Shown: one piece after another, positions 37,917 through 50,007 of the stretch
Numbering within the stretch: position 1 is the stretch's first letter
Layout: the number at the start of each line of letters is the position of its first letter
From: Porites lobata
Taxonomy: Eukaryota > Cnidaria > Anthozoa > Scleractinia > Poritidae
NCBI GenBank assembly: GCA_942486035.1
Contig: CALNXK010000123.1
Coordinates: 571,001-635,000 of the forward strand
DNA: 64,000 bases
Reading direction: 5' to 3'
Notes under the pieces: model-generated
Databases searched by the model: none
Told to the model about the DNA's origin: nothing
The model's input: only the letters and a program-made list of their open reading frames with translations
Translations under genes and position numbers: made by a program

Positions 37917-38306
37917 TTAACCACACTTGTCGTTTGTATGGTAGTCGAACAATGTATGGTTTTGCTGAAGTTTTCTTGCCACTTTCGCGGACTTGCGCAT
38001 TTTTTCGTTGGAAATTCTGAGATGCTTTTCCACTAGCAAACCATGATGTACAAAGTTGGAAAATAGTCGGACGCTTTTCAGATAGGACTTCAACATTCCA
38101 CTTGTCAACTTCTTTCCGTTGAAAGATAGGGTTCCTTGAATGTCTGAGATATATAACCCTTTCTTTTTTACCAGAAAGTATATGTCATCACTATCCCCGC
38201 TGATGGTATTGATCATAATCTGTACATGATAGACGTGTTCAACAGCATTCTTGGGCATCATTTTTCCACCATAACCACCTGTCAGATACTTGAAAAACCC
38301 CACCAT
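37917..38306 (-). pseudogene. S1 relic with in-frame stop after NDKCG
   Basis: Identical in translation to the neighbouring 36389 copy. Confidence 0.4.
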
Positions 38307-39444
38307 GTAGTGCTCTCTTACATTTGTTTTCCTTTCTTCCCATTTGTGATAATACTCAGCTCACTCGCAGCATTGGTGGCAGGTATAACAAGATGTAGCT
38401 TTTATGGATTCTTATACATTAAATCCCCTCATACAGTATATGATTATCTGGATCTTAGCTTGCCACACTGAAGTATATCCCAGCCTACGCAAAGTTGAAA
38501 GTTAAAAGTTGGTGGGGCAGCATCCCCATCCCCTAGTGCCGCTCTTGCATTCAACAAAGGTAACATACACTTCGCTCACAAGACACTATATAACTTAGTC
38601 ATTGTAAAACATTTACTGCTTATGAATGTGGCGATGTATGTGAATGTTCAGTTTTCTTAACTCGTAGATCGAGGTAGAATGCAGGTAAACGAGATCAGTA
38701 GAATAAATCAATGTATTTACAGTTTCTTTATAACTCTTACCAGCACTGACTTTAACTTTACCTAGTTCAGTATCCGAATACTCAGCTAAGATAGGTTCTT
38801 TTCTGGTTTTCCGATAATCTTAAAAGACACTATGGGACATTTTTCAGTAGAATGTGATGCTACTCACGTCACAAAATCGCCACGGATGGGAAGATGTTCT
38901 ATGCTTCCTTCCTTCAAAGCTTTCTAGAAACCATCGAACTTAACATATCTAGTTCCTTTTCTTCTGAGCCAAGGGATGTTCGATGTGAAACCGCTTTTGC
39001 ATCCGTACGGAATGTTTCATCAAGGTTGCAAACAATTATCTCAGCGAAGGACGCTACTTCCCGGCAAAGTCAAAAGATAATTTACAACCACTTTTCTTTA
39101 ACTGACTATAGGTAACTTCATTGAAAAATATTTTCCAGAAAGTGGAGACATGTAGTGTACGAAGCATGATTGAAAGGGTTGCCTCTTGAATTGACGAACA
39201 AAAAATCATGTTCTTTATCCCCCAAAAGCAAGTTTCTCATTTTAGTGCAGTAAACTGTCAAAGAGTGAGTAAAGATAAAACACTTTGGGACAACTTTTGG
39301 TAGTCCCTCGCCAATGTGAATTTCAAGTCGCTGACAATTTGCATCTCCACCAGACGCTTCTCCCAGAACTTATATTGCTTTCCGAGTTTGCTTTTACTTG
39401 TAAAAGTGATTGATGTCCTCGTCCTCGAATGCTATTATGGCCTC

Positions 39445-39837
39445 TTAACCACACTTGTTGTTTGTATGGTAGTCGAACAATGTATGGTTTTGCTGAAGTT
39501 TTCTTGCCACTTTCATGGACTTGCGCATTTTTTTTTCGTTGGAAATTCTGAGATGCTTTTCCACTAGCAAACCATGATGTACAAAGTTGGAAAATAGTCG
39601 GACGCTTTTCAGATAGGATTTCAACATTCCACTTGTCAACTTCTTTCCGTTGAAAGATAGGGTTCCTTGAATGTCTGAGATATATAACCCTTTCTTTTTT
39701 ACCAGAAAGTATATGTCATCACTATCCCCGCTGATGGTATTGATCATAATCTGTACATGATAGACGTGTTCAACAGCATTCTTGGGCATCATTTTTCCAC
39801 CATAACCACCTGTCAGATACTTGAAAAACCCCACCAT
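39445..39837 (-). pseudogene. S1 relic with one extra codon and in-frame stop
   Basis: The T run near 39530 is longer by three bases, adding a lysine (EKKMRKSM) without shifting the frame. The TAA stop is retained. Confidence 0.4.
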
Positions 39838-40975
39838 GTAGTGCTCTCGTACATTTGTTTTCCTTTCTTCCCATTTGTGATAATACTCAGCTCACTCACA
39901 GCATTGGTGGCAGGTATAACAAGATGTAGCTTTTATGGATTCTTATACATTAAATCCCCTCATACAGTATATGATTATCTGGATCTTAGCTTGCCACACT
40001 GAAGTATATCCCAGCCTACGCAAAGTTGAAAGTTAAAAGTTGGTGGGGCAGCATCCCCATCCCCTAGTGCCGCTCTTGCATTCAACAAAGGTAACATACA
40101 CTTCGCTCACAAGACACTATATAACTTAGTCATTGTAAAACATTTACTGCTTATGAATTTGGCGATGTATGTGAATGTTCAGTTTTCTTAACTCGTAGAT
40201 CGAGGTAGAATGCAGGTAAACGAGATCAGTAGAATAAATCAATGTATTTACAGTTTCTTTATAACTCTTACCAGCACTAACTTTAACTTTACCTAGTTCA
40301 GTATCCGAATACTCAGCTAAGATAGGTTCTTTTCTGGTTTTCCGATAATCTTAAAAGACACTATGGGACATTTTTCAGTAGAATGTGATGCTACTCACGC
40401 CACAAAATCGCCACGGATGGGAAGATGTTCTATGCTTCCTTCCTTCAAAGCTTTCTAGAAACCATCGAACTTAACATATCTAGTTCCTTTTCTTCTGAGC
40501 AAGGGGATGTTCGATGTGAAACCGCTTTTGCATCCGTACGGAATGTTTCATCAAGGTTGCAAACAATTATCTCAGCGAAGGACGCTACTTCCCGGCAAAG
40601 TCAAAAGATAATTTACAACCACTTTTCTTTAACTGACTATAGGTAACTTCATTGAAAAATATTTTCCAGAAAGTGGAGACATGTAGTGTACGAAGCATGA
40701 TTGAAAGGGTTGCCTCTTGAATTGACGAACAAAAAATCATGTTCTTTATCCCCCAAAAGCAAGTTTCTCATTTTAGTGCAGTAAACTGTCAAAGAGTGAG
40801 TAAAGATAAAACACTTTGGGACAACTTTTGGTAGTCCCTCGCCAATGTGAATTTCAAGTCGCTGACAATTTGCATCTCCACCAGACGCTTCTCCCAGAAC
40901 TTATATTGCTTTCCGAGTTTGCTTTTACTTGTAAAAGTGATTGATGTCCTCGTCCTCGAATGCTATTATGGCCTC

Positions 40976-41365
40976 TTAACCACACTTGTTGTTTGTATGG
41001 TAGTCGAACAATGTATGGTTTTGCTGAAGTTTTCTTGCCACTTTCGCGGACTTGCGCATTTTTTCGTTGGAAATTCTGAGATGCTTTTCCACTAGCAAAC
41101 CATGATGTACAAAGTTGGAAAATAGTCGGACGCTTTTCAGATAGGATTTCAACATTCCACTTGTCAACTTCTTTCCGTTGAAAGATAGGGTTCCTTGAAT
41201 GTCTGAGATATATAACCCTTTCTTTTTTACCAGAAAGTATATGTCATCACTATCCCCGCTGATGGTATTGATCATAATCTGTACATGATAGACGTGTTCA
41301 ACAGCATTCTTGGGCATCATTTTTCCACCATAACCACCTGTCAGATACTTGAAAAACCCCACCAT
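40976..41365 (-). pseudogene. S1 relic with in-frame stop after NNKCG
   Basis: 129 residues. It shares the NNKCG variant with the copy before it. Confidence 0.4.
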
Positions 41366-42452
41366 GTAGTGCTCTCGTACATTTGTTTTCCTTTCTTCCC
41401 ATTTGTGATAATACTCAGCTCACTCACAGCATTGGTGGCAGGTATAACAAGATGTAGCTTTTATGGATTCTTATACATTAAATCCCCTCATACAGTATAT
41501 GATTATCTGGATCTTAGCTTGCCACACTGAAGTATATCCCAGCCTATGCAAAGTTGAAAGTTAAAAGTTGGTGGGGCAGCATCCCCATCCCCTAGTGCCG
41601 CCCTTGCATTCAACAAAGGTAACATACACTTCGCTCACAAGACACCATATAACTTAGTCATTGTAAAACATTTACTGCTTATGAATGTGGCGATGTATGT
41701 GAATGTTCAGTTTTCTTAACTCGTAGATCGAGGTAGAATGCAGGTAAACGAGATCAGTAGAATAAATCAATGTATTTACAGTTTCTTTATAACTCTTACC
41801 AGCACTGACTTTAACTTTACCTAGTTCAGTATCCGAATACTTAGCTAAGATAGGTTCTTTTCTGGTTTTCCGATAATCTTAAAAGACACTATGGGACATT
41901 TTTCAGTAGAATGTGATGCTACTCACGCCACAAAATCGCCACGGATGGGAAGATGTTCTATGCTTCCTTCCTTCAAAGCTTTCTAGAAACCATCGAGCTT
42001 AACATATCTAGTTCCTTTTCTTCTGAGCCAAGGGATGTTCGATGTGAAACCGCTTTTGCATCCGTACGGAATGTTTCATCAAGGTTGCAAACAATTATCT
42101 CAGCGAAGGACGCTACTTCCCGGCAAAGTCAAAAGATAATTTACAACCACTTTTCTTTAACTGACTATAGGTAACTTCATTGAAAAATATTTTCCAGAAA
42201 GTGGAGACATGTAGTGTACGAAGCATGATTGAAAGGGTTGCCTCTTGAATTGACGAACAAAAAATCATGTTCTTTATCCCCCAAAAGCAAGTTTCTCATT
42301 TTAGTGCAGTAAACTGTCAAAGAGTGAGTAAAGATAAAACACTTTGGGACAACTTTTGGTAGTCCCTCGCCAACATGAATTTCAAGTCTCTGATAATTTG
42401 GCTCTCCACCAGACGCTTCTCCCAGAACTTATATTGCTTTCCGAGTTTGCTT

Positions 42453-42893
42453 TTACTTGTAAAAGTGATTGATGTCCTCGTCCTCGAATGCTATCATGGC
42501 CTCTTCACCACACTTGTCGTTTGTATGGTAGTCGAACAATGTATGGTTTTGCTGAAGTTTTCTTGCCACTTTCGCGGACTTGCGCATTTTTTCGTTGGAA
42601 ATTCTGAGATGCTTTTCCACTAGCAAACCATGATGTACAAAGTTGGAAAATAGTCGGACGCTTTTCAGATAGGAGTTCAACATTCCACTTGTCAACTTCT
42701 TTCCGTTGAAAGATAGGGTTCCTTGAATGTCTGAGATATATAACCCTTTCTTTTTTACCAGAAAGTATATGTCATCACTATCCCCGCTGATGGTATTGAT
42801 CATAATCTGTACATGATAGACGTGTTCAACAGCATTCTTGGGCATCATTTTTCCACCATAACCACCTGTCAGATACTTGAAAAACCCCACCAT
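42453..42893 (-). pseudogene. S1 relic, open 146-aa copy in the last B unit
   Basis: GAA at the usual stop position restores the 146-residue frame (KCGEEAMIAFEDED). The plus-strand edge reads 'ccaacatgaatttc', a variant shared only with the following unit. Confidence 0.45.
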
Positions 42894-43980
42894 GTAGTGC
42901 GCTCTTACATTTGTTTTCCTTTCTTCCCATTTGTGATAATACTCAGCTCACTCACAGCATTGGTGGCAGGTATAACAAGATGTAGCTTTTATGGATTCTT
43001 ATACATTAAATCCCGACATACAGTATATGATTATCTGGATCTTAGCTTGCCACACTGAAGTATATCCCAGCCTACGCAAAGTTGAAAGTTAAAAGTTGGT
43101 GGGGCAGCATCCCCATCCCCTAGTGCCGCTCTTGCATTCAACAAAGGTAACATACACTTCGCTCACAAGACACTATATAACTTAGTCATTGTAAAACATT
43201 TACTGCTTATGAATGTGGCGATGTATGTGAATGTTCAGTTTTCTTAACTCGTAGATCGAGGTAGAATGCAGGTAAACGAGATCAGTAGAATAAATCAATG
43301 TATTTACAGTTTCTTTATAACTCTTACCAGCACTGACTTTAACTTTACCTAGTTCAGTATCCGAATACTCAGCTAAGATAGGTTCTTTTCTGGTTTTCTG
43401 ATAATCTTAAAAGACACTATGGGACATTTTTCAGTAGAATGTGATGCTACTCACGCCACAAAATCGCCACAGATGGGAAGATGTTCTATGCTTCCTTCCT
43501 TCAAAGCTTTCTAGAAACCATCGAGCTTAACATATCTAGTTCCTTTTCTTCTGAGCCAAGGGATGTTCGATGTGAAACCGCTTTTGCATCCGTACGGAAT
43601 GTTTCATCAAGGTTGCAAACAATTATCTCAGCGAAGGACGCTACTTCCCGGCAAAGTCAAAAGATAATTTACAACCACTTTTCTTTAACTGACTATAGGT
43701 AACTTCATTGAAAAATATTTTCCAGAAAGTGGAGACATGTAGTGTACGAAGCATGATTGAAAGGGTTGCCTCTTGAATTGACGAACAAAAAATCATGTTC
43801 TTTATCCCCCAAAAGCAAGTTTCTCATTTTAGTGCAGTAAACTGTCAAAGAGTGAGTAAAGATAAAACACTTTGGGACAACTTTTGGTAGTCCCTCGCCA
43901 ACATGAATTTCAAGTCTCTGATAATTTGGCTCTCCACCAGACGCTTCTCCCAGAACTTATATTGCTTTCCGAGTTTGCTT

Positions 43981-44424
43981 TTACTTGTAAAAGTGATTGA
44001 TGTCCTCGTCCTCGAATGCTATCATGGCCTCTTCACCACGCTTGTGGTCGTTTGTATGGTAGTCGAACAATGTATGGTTTTGCTGAAGTTTTCTTGCCAC
44101 TTTCGCAGAGTTGCAAATCTTTCCGTTGCAAATTCTGAAATGCTTTTCCACTAGCAAACCATGATGTACAAAGGTGGAAAATAGTCGCACTCTTTTCAGA
44201 TAGGACTTCAACATTCCACTTGTCAACTTCTTTCCGTTGAAAGATAGGGTTCCTTGAATGTCTGAGATATATAACCCTTTCTTTTTTACCAGAAAGTATA
44301 TGTCATCACCATCCCTGTTGATGGTAGTGATCAGAATATGTACATTACAGACGTGTTCAACAGCGTTCTTGGGCATCATTTTTCCACCATAACCACCTAT
44401 CAGATACTTGAATACCCGCACCAT
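43981..44424 (-). pseudogene. S1 relic, diverged open copy (147 aa)
   Basis: The most diverged open copy (MVRVFKYLIGG..., HKRGEEAM). It belongs to the element-free A unit at the right edge, where homogenisation is expected to be weakest. Confidence 0.45.
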
Positions 44425-44869
44425 GTAGTGTTCTCTTAGATTTTTTTTGCTCTCTTGCCATTTTCAATAATACTCAATCTATGTTGTCTGCATTCTAGCC
44501 ACTGCTTGTGTTCCAGCTTCCTCCTCTTTGCTAGGACTCTGTGATCTGGACAAAGATTCGCTGATCTTCAGCTTCTTAGGTCGTCAGAACTTTCTGAGCT
44601 GGACTTTCTGGACACTTTGAGCTCGGTCTTGACATATTGAGTACAGTTTCCTTGAGATGGATTGTTGATTGAGGCCAGTTGACCTGTCGAGCGCAGTGAA
44701 CCTGAACCGACCTTAGTTGCCCACAATTAATGAACTGGTGTTTCTCTGGAGCCACTCTTACCGTCTTCATACATGTGTTGTTGAAGGTGTTTTGCAGCTT
44801 CCAGGAACTCTGCTTGTGACAGTATACCTCGTCCTTGACTCTGTTAAATAGAAAATCTACAATGTCCTT

Positions 44870-45067
44870 TTAAAACTTGTTGACACTTTCACCACAAGTC
44901 AGCATGTGTTCAACGTTGCCTTCTTGCGTGCCATCCTGGTGCTGATTAATAACTGCAAATGGAGGGATGACCTCTTTGAAATACTCCTGCAATTGCTCAT
45001 TACGTCTATCGCAAAATAGCCTAGGTGCTTGTCCGAAAGGAGCATTATTTGTCCATTTAATTGGCAA
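44870..45067 (-). pseudogene. A-spacer relic, 65 aa
   Basis: The frame starts MPIKWTNNAPFGQAP and ends GESVNKF before TAA. It continues KDIVDFLFNRVK in the same frame, so one stop interrupts a longer former exon. It lies upstream, on the minus strand, of the S1 relic and probably belonged to the same gene. The function is unknown. Confidence 0.35.
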
Positions 45068-45883
45068 CGCTTTTGTAATTTTAAAAAATTTAGTTTTACT
45101 TACGAGGGATGAGAACTACTTTTTTGTTATAAATAGGTCCATTACTTATTTCATGTTCTACTCTTTTCCGGCATTTTAATATCGGTACAAGAAGAAAGCA
45201 GAGTTATTCCACTACATGCTTTAACCTTAATATAGTGTTTTTTAGACCCATGAAAGAGGCACTAACAGCTGACGACAAATAGCTACAAGTAAGCAAAAAA
45301 TAAGATTAAAGAATATAATAAAGGTACCGCATAACGTGGGTAGTACCTAGGTTAGGGTTTTTTTCTGTAAACACACTCTCCTCGTAATATAGTAGTAACT
45401 CAGTAAAAACCGAAACAAATAGATAAGAAACAGCGAAGTAAGAAGTGAAAATATCTAATGTACCCTATTTTTTTGCGAAACTAAATTACAGTAGCACAGG
45501 GAAGTATGCAATCGGGCAGACAACCTTTTAGTCATGGCAGACTGGTCACGGGATATACTGCTTGCCAATTTCGCCCATTCCCTTATGCAGAAAATATCTT
45601 TCCCAATTAAATGAACGCTCTGATAGAGCTTAAGAAGTCAGCATCCTTTTGATGGCGATGTAAGCAGAAATGTTCCAACAATTTTGATTGAGACTGTAGT
45701 TCAGTATCCGAATACTCAACTAGATAGGTTCTTTTGTGGTCTTCTGATAATCGTAAAAAACACTTTGGGACATTTTTCAGTAGATTTTGATGCTACAAAC
45801 GCCACAAAATCACAAGGGATGGGAATATGTTCTATGCTTCCTTCCTTTAAGGCTCTCTAGAAACCATTAAGCTTAACATATCT

Positions 45884-46166
45884 AGTTTCTTTTCTTCTGA
45901 GCCAAGGTATGTTTGATGTGAAACCGCTTTTGCATCCGTACAGAATGTTTCATCAAGGTTGCAAACGATTATCTCAGCGAAGGATGCTACTTCCCGGCAA
46001 AGTCAAAAGATAATTTACGACCACTTTTCTTCGACTGACTATAGTTAACTTCATTGAAAAATATTTTCCAGAAAGTGGAGACATGTAATATACGAAGGAT
46101 GATTGAAAGGGTTGCCTCTTGAATTGACGAACAAAAAATCATGTTCTTTATCCCCCAGAAACAAGT
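45884..46166. repeat. Terminal truncated S1 at the right edge of the array
   Basis: About 280 bp of S1 continue to the region of 'atccccc' and then stop matching. The sequence after 46166 has no counterpart in the array, so this is the array/non-array junction. Confidence 0.8.
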
Positions 46167-46279
46167 TTGTCTGAAATAGCGTGAGGATTTAGGGAACTGG
46201 TATGCACAACCCCACCAAAAATTCGCCGTGGTTTTGTTATTCCTAATGACGGTCCCATGGGTATCAATTACCCGAGCTG

Positions 46280-46516
46280 GGGCCCGTTTCGCGAAAGTCC
46301 CGGTAACGTTTCGGTCCCAAAATCAACTTTTCAAATCGAAATATAAAGAATAAGAGCCCGGATCCTAGGTAGCAAACTGCTCCATTTTGTTTCATTTAGT
46401 TAACTGATAGTTTTATCATGTTAGATGCAAAACTATTGGAACCGCTATGTTGCACGTAAACAACAACAACAGCTTTACGGTCCCGTTAACTATCGGGACT
46501 TTCGCGAAACAGGCCC
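46280..46516. mobile_element. Small inverted-repeat element (about 237 bp)
   Basis: Left end GGGCCCGTTTCGCGAAAGTC (46280 on) and right end, read inward, GGGCCTGTTTCGCGAAAGTC match at about 25 of the first 27 positions. No convincing target duplication was seen, so the superfamily is unassigned. Confidence 0.7.
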
Positions 46517-46751
46517 TTAGTCTTTTTCATAAATCCTGCGAATACAAGTCAATACCACCTAATCTGGAAAAAAAAGTCATCTACAGTAAATACCACATGA
46601 AATGTTGCGAAACTAAACAGGTCTATTTATTTATGGTCTTTCTAATTTAATTTTAGAGGCCATATGCGGTTATGTTTTACGTATGTTAACCGTAATAAGA
46701 CCTAATAACTTCACAACTAAAAAGTCCGGCCTATACTATTGCTGCTCGCTT

Positions 46752-47380
46752 TTACTTCCTTTTTCTCCATCGTAGCTGGATTGGACTTGCGTGTAAAGGC
46801 AGCTCTTCTTCTTTGCTAGATGTAAGTCCATCATCATCATCGTTATCTAAATCTATTAGTAGATCTTGGTCCTCGTGAATGGCATCAAAGTATACTATCG
46901 CCTGTGCTGTTGATATCTCCAAGGGTAAATCGGAAGCTAGTTCTCTGCAGCTTGGACAGGGCACTCCACACCTATGACACAAGGGAATATTGTCAAACCA
47001 AGGTACAGTCGCCGGTTCGTGCACTGTGTACAGAATTTGGTTATATGGAAGGATAGGCTCCTTTCTTCTCCATTGGTCCTGGCACCATTCTACCAGCCTC
47101 TTTGTTGCCCTTTGACCAACTTCCCAATCACCAGTTGCCACTTTCACTTCTTCTTCGGTAAGCTTGGATTTTAGATGTGCAAAGTCCTGTACCTCTAGTA
47201 GTTACATAAAAAATTGGCAACCACCTCATGCATTTTCCAGGACAATTTCAAGCGTCCGTCACATTCCTCTCGTTTGATGCCGCTCATCAAAATATACTGC
47301 CACAAGGCAATATCATAGAGCAGTCGAAGAAATGATAACGGGTTTGTTAAGGGCATCTCAAAGAGCTGTTTGTTAAGTGT
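46752..47380 (-). pseudogene. Unrecognised gene with CxxCGxxCxxC motif, frame-broken
   Basis: The downstream part (46752 to about 47200) encodes EVQDFAHLKSKLTEEEVK, then a WCQDQWRRKEPILPYNQILY region, a putative zinc knuckle CHRCGVPCPSC, an acidic patch (DLDNDDDDG) and a basic C-terminus RWRKRK. An upstream part (about 47380-47215) is open in another frame, RLLYDIALWQYILMSGIKRE to WKMHEVVANFL. The two meet at about 47205 with a stop between, which fits a one-base frameshift more than an intron. I do not recognise the family. It is transcribed away from the gene at 47764, which carries a similar cysteine motif. Confidence 0.45.
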
Positions 47381-47763
47381 TCACAAAACATGGAATGCAA
47401 ATTGCTATCAGTGAATGTCAAAGCGGGGCTTGTCAGCGTCCATTCACACTATTTCAGGGCCATTGTTCGCTAGTCCATGTTTAGAATGACTGAAAATGCC
47501 CACAAGTGGTCGATCATTTGCATTTTTTCACCGAGTGCGGGTAGAGTAAGGGCTGTTTAAGAACGTTTTCAAACTAACCATCGGGACCGATTTTTCCATT
47601 TTTATGGATTTCAATATCACTGTTCATTGGTGTTAATACTATGCAGTGCTTTTATCCAACCAAAACAGTTTGTGGAATTCTTTTGTTCCTGAATCACCCC
47701 ACCCCTCTCCAGCTACAATATGAAATGCATCCTGGGTGTTGGGTTGGCTCAGTTCATTTCAAC
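47381..47763. promoter_or_regulatory. Possible shared promoter region between head-to-head genes
   Basis: A 383-bp gap separates the two divergent cysteine-motif genes. It holds no repeat and no TATA box that I would trust; the role is inferred from geometry only. Confidence 0.25.
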
Positions 47764-48914
47764 ATGGCGGAGGGGACGAGCACAACGGGCTCTAAAAAAG
47801 CTGTTCCAGACACCGTAGTTGAGTTGGTCGATGTGCCCATTTATACATTCGGCTGCCAGTCTGGCTTAAGATCAAGCCACAAAATCCGGGGAGACCCGGT
47901 CCTTGAAGGAGTGGCCGGTTTTCTTGGCCAGCTATTACAAACATCTAACCCTGAAACGCAGGAAATGTTTGCCACAATTTCCCCCGATCACTTTGGTGGA
48001 TGGACAACCGGGGAGAGACCATCAAAGCAGTTGCTGACATTTATTTCCTCGCGTATGAAGACACTGAAAACCAAGCAAGCTGTACGTGAGGATGAAAACC
48101 CTCAAGCACCGAGTCATCTGGTTGAGACGCGGGACGTATATGACAGCCACGAGGAACGCGTGGTAACCTGTTATCGTCCATGATGTTGGAGATGTGGACA
48201 AAGGTGTGACTTTTGCAGACAGCAAAAGAAAAATTATCCCACCTTTGGAAATTTTAGAGTCGAGTAAGTTTGAATTACCCACTATCCAACGATGGCATTG
48301 ATGACAAGTACGCAGGTCGCGTCTCCAAACTTTATTTACTGTGTGAATGAATATTGTTGTGAATGTCGAAAAATCACACAAATAAGTCACAAATTTATCT
48401 GACCTCTTCGATAGCCCTAGTGGGAAATGTTGACACTCTAGAAAATACAGTCAATTCTATTCCGATAGAAAACCTCTTCTTTCATGATCATGGCAAAGTT
48501 GACAGGTTGTAAGGAAAAACATTGGTTACTAGAGATTTTTTTGTTGTCTTTATATCTTATCATTCAACAAAAACAGATGGTTAAGATTGGCTTGTCATGC
48601 TGCCTGTAATATTTTTAGGTGTTAAAATTATGTTTGGTTTACTCTGCAGTATTGCTTCACCATTCCTAGACGTGCTGGAAGGGATGCTTGCAGAAGAAGT
48701 GCAAGAAAATGACAGTGATGAGGGTGAATCAGGAAACGAGGAGGAGATGGATACGGGGGAAGAGGATATGATAAATTATTGAAAGTGTATTTCTGGAGAA
48801 GACTTTAAAGCTGATGACAGTGAGGAGGAGAGCCAGGAAAAGCCACAAGGCAAAGGGGAGGAAGACGGTGATGATGACGACAGTGGTGATCTGTTTTCTG
48901 ATGAAGAGGACTGA
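47764..48914 (+). pseudogene. Two-exon gene with CxxCxxxCxxC motif and acidic tail, two in-frame TGA codons
   Basis: The chosen start is ATG at 47764 (MAEGTSTTGSKK); an ATG 41 codons upstream is in frame but lies in ordinary-looking DNA. Exon 1 (47764-48263) ends in gtaagt and exon 2 (48650-48914) follows a pyrimidine-ctctgcag acceptor. They join in phase as GA|T (Asp). The joined 254 codons hold a globular N-part, a putative zinc knuckle CWRCGQRCDFC, and a C-terminal tail of about 60 mostly Glu/Asp residues ending SDEED. Two in-frame TGA codons interrupt it (48181-48183 just before the cysteine motif, 48780-48782 in the tail). Decay of Arg or Trp codons is the simple explanation. Family unrecognised. 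Confidence 0.5.
48264..48649 (+). other. Intron of the acidic-tail gene
   Basis: GT-AG bounded, with the phase preserved on both sides. No embedded gene was seen. Confidence 0.5.
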
Positions 48915-48967
48915 GTAGATTCTCCTTAGTAAATTTAGTAATTAATGAAAGAAGCTGAGTAGGATAT

Positions 48968-49205
48968 TTAACAATTATTCCTCGAGCCTGAATGGGCTAT
49001 GAATCAATAGTGACTCAGAGGCCATTCAGGTTCGAGGAATAATTGTTTTAGTAAAATCCAACTGGTTGGTCAAAAATATCAAGAAAAGACACCACAAAAC
49101 AGGCACTTTTCACTACTAGTGGGCTATAACATATAGCCTGGTAGTAGCTCAACCAAGCAGAACGCAGCATTGATAATAGACCACTAGTTGGATTTTACTA
49201 AAAAA
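48968..49205. mobile_element. Compound foldback element
   Basis: Two nested palindromes lie back to back. 'acaattattcctcgagcctg' (48968 on) pairs with 'ggttcgaggaataattgt' ending at 49046. Then 'ttagtaaaatccaact' (49048 on) pairs with 'agttggattttactaa' ending near 49201, followed by 'aataattatgcagatcgagg', which resembles the first arm. It looks like an inverted-repeat element with internal rearrangement; no target duplication was found. Confidence 0.55.
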
Positions 49206-50007
49206 TAATTATGCAGATCGAGGAGGGTGTTATCGGAGGAGGTGGATATAATACTTTTCTTGATTCATCATGTTCAATAAATTTAATTTCTTTAAAAATG
49301 TATGACATGAATTCTTAGCGTCGGTTATTTAAACTACGTCTACCTTAGACGGCGGAATAAGGCAATCAGTTAATCTCCAAATTGGTATATAAGTGATTTA
49401 TTTGAGGTAGATAGATGGTTCTAGTCTGCATTATTTGCCTTTTTGACACTGCTCATAATAAAGAATTTCTAGATGCAAGGATTGGGCAAATTCAATATGA
49501 CTTAGAACATGGTTTTGTTGAACACCAGGTAAATTCTGTTTAAAGGGACATGTTCATGGTTAAGCACATGCTCATTAATTAAATTACTTCTTTTCAATTT
49601 ATTATTAGTTCTATCGGTTAATAATCCCACTCACATGTATCTCAGCGATCTCGGAGTGTATTTCAAAGTAGAATTGTATTCAGAGTAACCTGAAGTAGGA
49701 TGGAGGAGTACTAAAATCGCCGAAAAAAATAGTGAATTATGCCAGCACTACCAACTTTGAATTTATTGTTGACCCGATGGTTTTATTCCATGGTTGATTA
49801 ATTTACAGCTATTTGCACATATTTAAGTTGATCAAGTGCAAATGACTGCCAGGGGAGTGTGCAGATTGGTTCTTTGACATCTTTATGACTTGATCATATT
49901 GCTTGCATCGATGATACGGCATGTCTTGGCAGAAAAACAGCATTTTTGATAAATGAGCATGTGCTGAACCGTGAACCTGTCCCTTTTAAATAACCGGTTG
50001 TTAGAAT
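49206..50007. other. No gene recognised
   Basis: AT-rich sequence without coding signal or clear repeat. Confidence 0.4.

Larger units (their letters stand above)
27879..43537. repeat. Nine consecutive type B units (1.52-1.53 kb)
   Basis: Units begin at 27879, 29395, 30913, 34370, 35898, 37423, 38951, 40482 and 42010. The third unit contains a 1,918-bp foldback insertion, and removing it restores 1.53 kb. Neighbouring units differ only by occasional substitutions and homopolymer changes, far less than B differs from A, which points to recent amplification or conversion. Confidence 0.95.
43538..45883. repeat. Type A unit lacking the 1.3-kb element (2.35 kb)
   Basis: The S1 core here is more diverged than in the B block (for example 44100-44130). 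It continues into the A spacer from about 44460 ('caatctatgttgtctgcatt') and S0. At 45878-45890 the target reads 'catatctagtttc' with no element, so this is an empty-site A unit. Confidence 0.9.
1..46166. repeat. Mixed A/B tandem array (satellite-like, units 1.53 and 3.65 kb)
   Basis: Two unit types share a 925-bp core (S1) and a 180-bp segment (S0) but differ in the spacer between them. The shared sequence 'agttccttttcttctgagcc' marks the start of S1 at 1957, 5604, 9250, 13470, 14997, 27879, 29395, 30913, 34370, 35898, 37423, 38951, 40482, 42010 and 43538, and in slightly altered form at 45884. Intervals of 1516-1531 bp are type B and intervals near 3647 bp are type A carrying a 1.3-kb insertion. 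The longer intervals are explained by the insertions annotated below. The match to the unit ends near 46166, inside S1. The left edge lies outside the window. Unequal crossing over with homogenisation is the likely origin (inference). Confidence 0.95.

Noticed and set aside
1..46166. CRISPR-like array
   Set aside because: Units are over 1.5 kb and contain gene relics and insertions; there are no short repeats with unique spacers, and the DNA is eukaryotic.
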